Shown piece by piece: positions 60,101-64,000 of a DNA stretch of 64,000 nucleotides (position 1 is the first letter of the stretch; each line of letters opens with the position of its first letter). The DNA comes from Eonycteris spelaea (taxonomy: Eukaryota > Chordata > Mammalia > Chiroptera > Pteropodidae): the NCBI GenBank assembly GCA_003508835.1, contig PUFA01000225.1, forward strand, positions 2,356,001-2,420,000. Direction: 5' to 3'. Below the pieces are notes generated by a model. That model made no database searches. It worked only from the letters and a program-made list of their open reading frames with translations, and was not told where the DNA came from. Both the position numbers and the translations under genes were made by a program.

Positions 60101-62052
60101 TGGGACTAGTGAGGTCCCAGAATACTAGCATTGAGTTGTTAAAGGTGTGTCTGTGTGACAGTGGGGGACATAAAAACCCAAAAAAGGGTCCTTCTCAGGC
60201 TCCAGCTGAGCTGCTCCATAGGTGCTCGGACTGGGCAGGTGAGGGGCTGCGGAGCTCTGTCCTGGCTTCCGCCACCAACTCCAACCTGTTCTTGTGCAAA
60301 TAAGCTCAAATATTGGCAGGTCCTCACTACTCCCAGGCTTTACTACTCTTTGACTCTGATGCTGTTGCTTACTGCCTCATTGGAAGCAATTACCATCGTC
60401 AGGAAGACTGAAGATTTAGGTTCGATAATAAGAACTTTACATTTGCGGGGAGATCCAGAAATTGGGAAAAGTGTAAGAAGTAGTAGCCCTTCCTTGATAA
60501 TTTTTCTAGGATAGACCATTATCTTTCTGGGGTTAAAGTGGATCTCTGAGGAAAAGGCAGAGGGAGGGGTGGGGAAGGCCTCTGGGAGGCACCTTCCCAT
60601 GTTGCCCTGAACCCCACCTCCGCCTGTTGAGGCTTTGCAGCATAAAAATGCTGAGTGCTGAGGTTACTGTCATTGCTATTCCAGACAACAGCCCTATTGA
60701 TATTCAAGGAAACACTCTCTTCATGCTTTATTCGAGATCTTCCTTTGGGAAAGGAAGGCCAGGGTCTCAGATCTGTTTCCCCACCTCACCCAAACCCTGG
60801 CAGGCTCCCTCCTGCCTGGCCTCTGAAATTACTGCCTTCATCTCTCACCCACTCAGGTTGCTGCCACAGCCTCTGCCCCCTCCATCCTTTAGGAGGTGGG
60901 AGCCTTGGGGCCTTCCGAAGAAGGCTCTAGACTGCCCTGCCATCCTGTGAGGTGATGGTCTGCCCCTTTTCAGGACCTGGCAAGAGGAGGGGGTGTCCCT
61001 AGAATAGCTTGGTTACAAGGTTTCAAACAGCCAATGCCTTTGTTGTCTTTCCCAGTGATTATTATTCGAGCAACAGGCAGAGGCGAAGGAAGCTTGAATG
61101 TTGAAGGCTGGCAGCAGGTGGGGGATGGGGCTCCAGAAGGGAAAGCTGGCAGAGGCCTGGGGTGGGGGGTGGGGGTAGCTGGACGCAGGGCCTAGGCTGG
61201 GGTCCTTATCAGGGCCCTCCTACTCTGACTGGTCAGTCCTCCATCCACCCCCACCTTCTCCCAGCAACCTTCCCCAGCAATGCTTTCTCCTCTCCCCACC
61301 ACCCCCTCCTTCTCTCCTGGGACCTTGGATAATGTCCACAGGAGAACTTGAAAATAGAACGGTGGTTTGTTTTGCGTCCTTGGCACCCAGCCGCCAGCAT
61401 CAACTCCCTGCTGCAGAGGAAGGGGCTGCCCTGGTCCCTCCTGCTTCCCTCCCACCTTGGCAAGCTGATAAGAGGCAGGCATTTCTTCCCTGCCTGGCAT
61501 CACCACCCCCTGATCCCTTGGTGCCCTGTGTTCACCACTCCCCGAGGGCACGGGTCAGAGTCCAAGCGGGGAGGAGGGGCACCCCCCCCATTTCCAGGTG
61601 ACCCCTCTGTCCTCAGAGGTTGCTGTGGGTACATAACCTGGGTCATTGACCTGTAGCCAACAGCTTACTGCTTTGCCCTTCTGGTGCCTGAAGCAGCCCC
61701 AGCTCTGGGTCTGGAAAGGGAGCTGCTGAGCTAACGGTCTTACCTCATTTTCATGCCTTCTCCTGAGACTGTGAGCTCTGAAAAGATGCAGCCGCATCTT
61801 TGTTCCATACTCAGCCCTCTGGCTAGCGCCCTCATGGACCCTGTAAGGCCCCTTTTTTGGCAGGAGGGGCTGAGTGGGGGGAGGGGGCGCCCCACACTGA
61901 TACTCTGCTTTTTCTGTTTTTGGCTGTAGGCTAATCGCCTTAGAAATGGCAAAGATTCACACCATCCATGCCAACGGCAGCCTGCCCAAGCCTACCCTCT
62001 GGCACAAGATGTACAGTTATTTCTCCCTGGTGAAGAATGAGATCAGCCCCAG
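56832..62052 (+). CDS. ETNK2: ETNK2, ethanolamine kinase 2, first three coding exons (partial, continues past the window)
   Basis: Coding exons 56832-57089, 58716-58975 and 61930-62052 join in phase to 213 complete codons of about 386. The start peptide MAAPPSAPVP and QCSWGMEE match the human protein. The upstream in-frame ATG at 56796 is less likely because the family starts at 56832. ETNK2 phosphorylates ethanolamine with ATP, the first step of the CDP-ethanolamine route to phosphatidylethanolamine, in the cytosol. Exon 2 holds the N-lobe nucleotide-binding part (FTDGITNKLVACYVEED, VRVYGERTELLVDRENE). Exon 3 starts LIALEMAKIHTIHANGS. The catalytic HNDLL motif lies in later exons outside the window. 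Frames and splice sites are intact; the last donor here is CCCAG/GTACAG. Confidence 0.93.
57090..58715 (+). other. ETNK2: ETNK2 intron 1
   Basis: A GC-rich left part continues the CpG island. A MIR/L2-like fragment lies at about 57950-58110 (CTGGGCCTCAGTTTCCTCAC, AAGGCCCCTTCCAACTGTCA). No exon is seen. Confidence 0.85.
58976..61929 (+). other. ETNK2: ETNK2 intron 2
   Basis: A 2.95-kb intron from GTAAGG to CTGTAG. Short ORFs on both strands look non-coding and no repeat family was recognised with confidence. Confidence 0.85.
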
Positions 62053-63149
62053 GTACAGAGATCTGGGAGGGTTCAAGGCCACTACTGTGTGTACCGCTTT
62101 CATATGATTTCCCTTCCCCATCTTTTTGTTCCATCCCACCTCACAGGAGGTTTAGGGGTTTCAGTCCTGATTGCTAAGCCTGTGTCTCCAAGCAGAGTTG
62201 GGCCAATTGAGGAAACCTGAGAAACTTAGAGCTACAGTTTTAGACCCATGTGCTTATTTATCCACGAGTCTTCTGGTTGTGGCAGAGCTTAGGGTCGGGG
62301 ACAGTATCTCCCCATTTTACTTGCAGGATATTGAGGCTCAGAGTCTAAGCTTTGCCCAGTGTCCTGGTCTAGTTAGAGGCAGAGCTTCTGTTCTCAGCCC
62401 AGGGCCCCTTCTACCTGAGCTGCCTTCTGAGCAGTGAGGAAGGAGTGCCTGGCCCGCTGAGAATGGGGGGAGGCTGAGTTAGAGTCAGTCAGAAGAAGGC
62501 AGTTTATCTGCTGACAAGCCCTTAGGACATCAGGACTGCTGCTACTCACCTGGATGCCTCCTGCCCCCATGCGCCCCTGGGGACCAAGTTCCCCACCTTG
62601 TTCTGCCTGACAGCTTGCTGTTTCCTCTCTGTGCTTTTCGTCCATCCTAACCTCACCTTTCTCCAGATAAGGCAGGGTTCCCAGAACCTCCCTTTACGCT
62701 CTCTGGCCAGCCAGCTGATACCTGTCCTAGCCTTCAGATACCTGGCTCGCCAGCATACCCTCGAGTGCTGAGAAAACAAGAGGGGCAAGGAGGAAAGAGT
62801 GTTGTCATCCTGCCCCCTCCAAAAAGGCTTGAACATCACCCTGGTTTTAGGTGGGAGTGGAGTACCCAGGTTTGGGGGCAGGGTATCTCCTTCCCTCTTT
62901 GAAAATGACAAGACAGTAATGAACTCTGTTCCAGTTGTATACCTTTGTCTCTCACACACATGATGACTTTACTTGGATCCTCCCACTTAAGGGTTTTAAG
63001 CACTGCTTTGGGACTATTTGTCCAGCATGGGCCATGTTCAGACCTTCTATGTCGAGTGTTATCTCTGGGACAAGGACTGCCTTGCCCCCTAGGATTAGAA
63101 CAGCACATGGAGAGAGTAGGATCCTCTGGTGTCTGAGCCAGAGGACCCT

Positions 63150-63290
63150 CTGATTACCTAGGCCACAACTTTGACAGATAGAAAAACTGAGGTCCAAGGT
63201 GGAGATGGGACTTGCCCAAGGTCATTGCTATCAGTTGCAGCTCAGGAACTAGAGTCCAGGCCTGATGCTTAGGCATAACCCTTGCTGCTG
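63150..63290 (-). repeat. MIR fragment in ETNK2 intron 3
   Basis: AGAAAAACTGAGGTCCAAGG, GACTTGCCCAAGGTCATTGC and GGAACTAGAGTCCAGGCC in reverse MIR order. Confidence 0.7.
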
Positions 63291-63447
63291 CAGCTTCCTT
63301 TGACTCTGTTGTCACTATATAACCTTTGGGGAGAAGGGTGACCTTGTTGGGAGGGGAGTGATACCTGGGGAAGAGCTGACCTTGCCCTTGTGATACCTTT
63401 GACCTTGGGCAAATCAGGTTGCTTAACTATTCTGAGCCTCTTTAGGG

Positions 63448-63670
63448 CAGCCATCCCCAACCTTTTTGGCACCAGGGATCGGTGCTCCTATGAGAATCTA
63501 ATGCCTGATGATCTGAGGTGGAGCTGAGGTGGTAATGCCAGCGCTGGGGAGCGGCTGCAAATACAGATGAAGCTTCCTTGGTTCACTCACTGCTCACTCC
63601 TGCTGTGCGGCCTGGTTCCTAACAGACCAGGACTGGTACTGGTCCACAGCCCGGGGGTTAGGGACCCCTG
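63448..63670 (-). mobile_element. MER1-type hAT MITE with perfect 8-bp target duplication
   Basis: Begins CAGCCATCCCCAACCTTTTT with GGCACCAGGGATCGG, contains GAGAATCTAATGCCTGATGA, and ends CCCGGGGGTTAGGGACCCCTG. It is flanked by CTTTAGGG at 63440-63447 and again at 63671-63678, the 8-bp duplication expected of hAT insertion. Related to Charlie3/MER1. Confidence 0.88.
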
Positions 63671-64000
63671 CTTTAGGGGATGATACCCTGAACGCCTACC
63701 TTGCCCCAGAGCAGGGTGTATGACCAATCACTTAGATTCATGAAGCACTTGAGCTCCATAATAACCCTGCTTAATACTTGCCTAATAACCCTGATTTAGT
63801 CATTCTTCATTTTATAAAAAATGATTGGGATTTAGAACAACAAAAAACATGAAAGTGATATTGGCCCTGCCCACAGGACCTCAGGAACTCTCTGAGTAAC
63901 TAGGACCTATCCATGCAGAGCTATAGACAAGACAGGGTATGTAGTACATGCCAAGGGTAGAAGAACCAGGGAGAGTCTTCTTGGCAGAGAGAGGAAGGGA

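Larger units (their letters stand above)
62053..64000 (+). other. ETNK2: ETNK2 intron 3, left part
   Basis: From the donor GTACAG to the window edge no further ETNK2 exon was recognised, so exon 4 lies beyond 64000. It contains two MIR-like fragments (about 62300-62400 and 63150-63290) and the MER1 copy. Confidence 0.8.

Overview
The window is nuclear DNA from a eutherian mammal. Protein-coding exons are short, spliced with GT-AG borders and separated by long introns. The intervening DNA is full of ancient mammalian repeats (MIR, L2, L1M, hAT-Charlie and Tigger fragments) and dinucleotide microsatellites. The gene order PLEKHA6 (3' end) > GOLT1A > KISS1 > REN > ETNK2 (5' part), all on the + strand, is the known synteny block of human chromosome 1q32.1 read in the gene direction. 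No Alu, rodent B1/B2, carnivore, ruminant or equine lineage SINE was recognised, and kisspeptin ends in RY rather than the human RF, so it does not look like an ape or monkey. The species cannot be fixed from this window.

Layout. Positions 1-2285 are probably the last PLEKHA6 intron. About 2286-6990 is its probable terminal exon with a long 3'UTR ending at an AATAAA followed by GU-rich DNA. Positions 6990-11600 are intergenic, with MIR pieces and a CpG-retaining hAT-like insertion. GOLT1A (coding exons 11684-24884) has a 9.2-kb first intron holding L2, L1M, MER5A and MIR copies. KISS1 has a TATA/CRE-type promoter at about 26450, an untranslated first exon and two coding exons (29380-31645). 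A 12.8-kb KISS1-REN intergenic region holds old repeats and presumably the distal renin control elements. REN has nine coding exons (44664-54428) and the 5' part of ETNK2 (three coding exons, CpG-island promoter) runs off the right end.

Functionally the genes are independent: a PH-domain adaptor, a Golgi transport membrane protein, the kisspeptin neuropeptide precursor, the aspartyl protease that starts the renin-angiotensin cascade, and an ethanolamine kinase. The most notable observation is that REN is well conserved in all nine exons and splice sites but lacks one base in coding exon 7. As given, this shifts the frame and predicts a 313-residue protein instead of 404. This is either a real inactivating or polymorphic lesion or a sequencing error, and the window alone cannot decide. 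A second notable point is a compact kisspeptin precursor of 113 residues whose long form would be only about 38 residues, with a G-RRR processing site.
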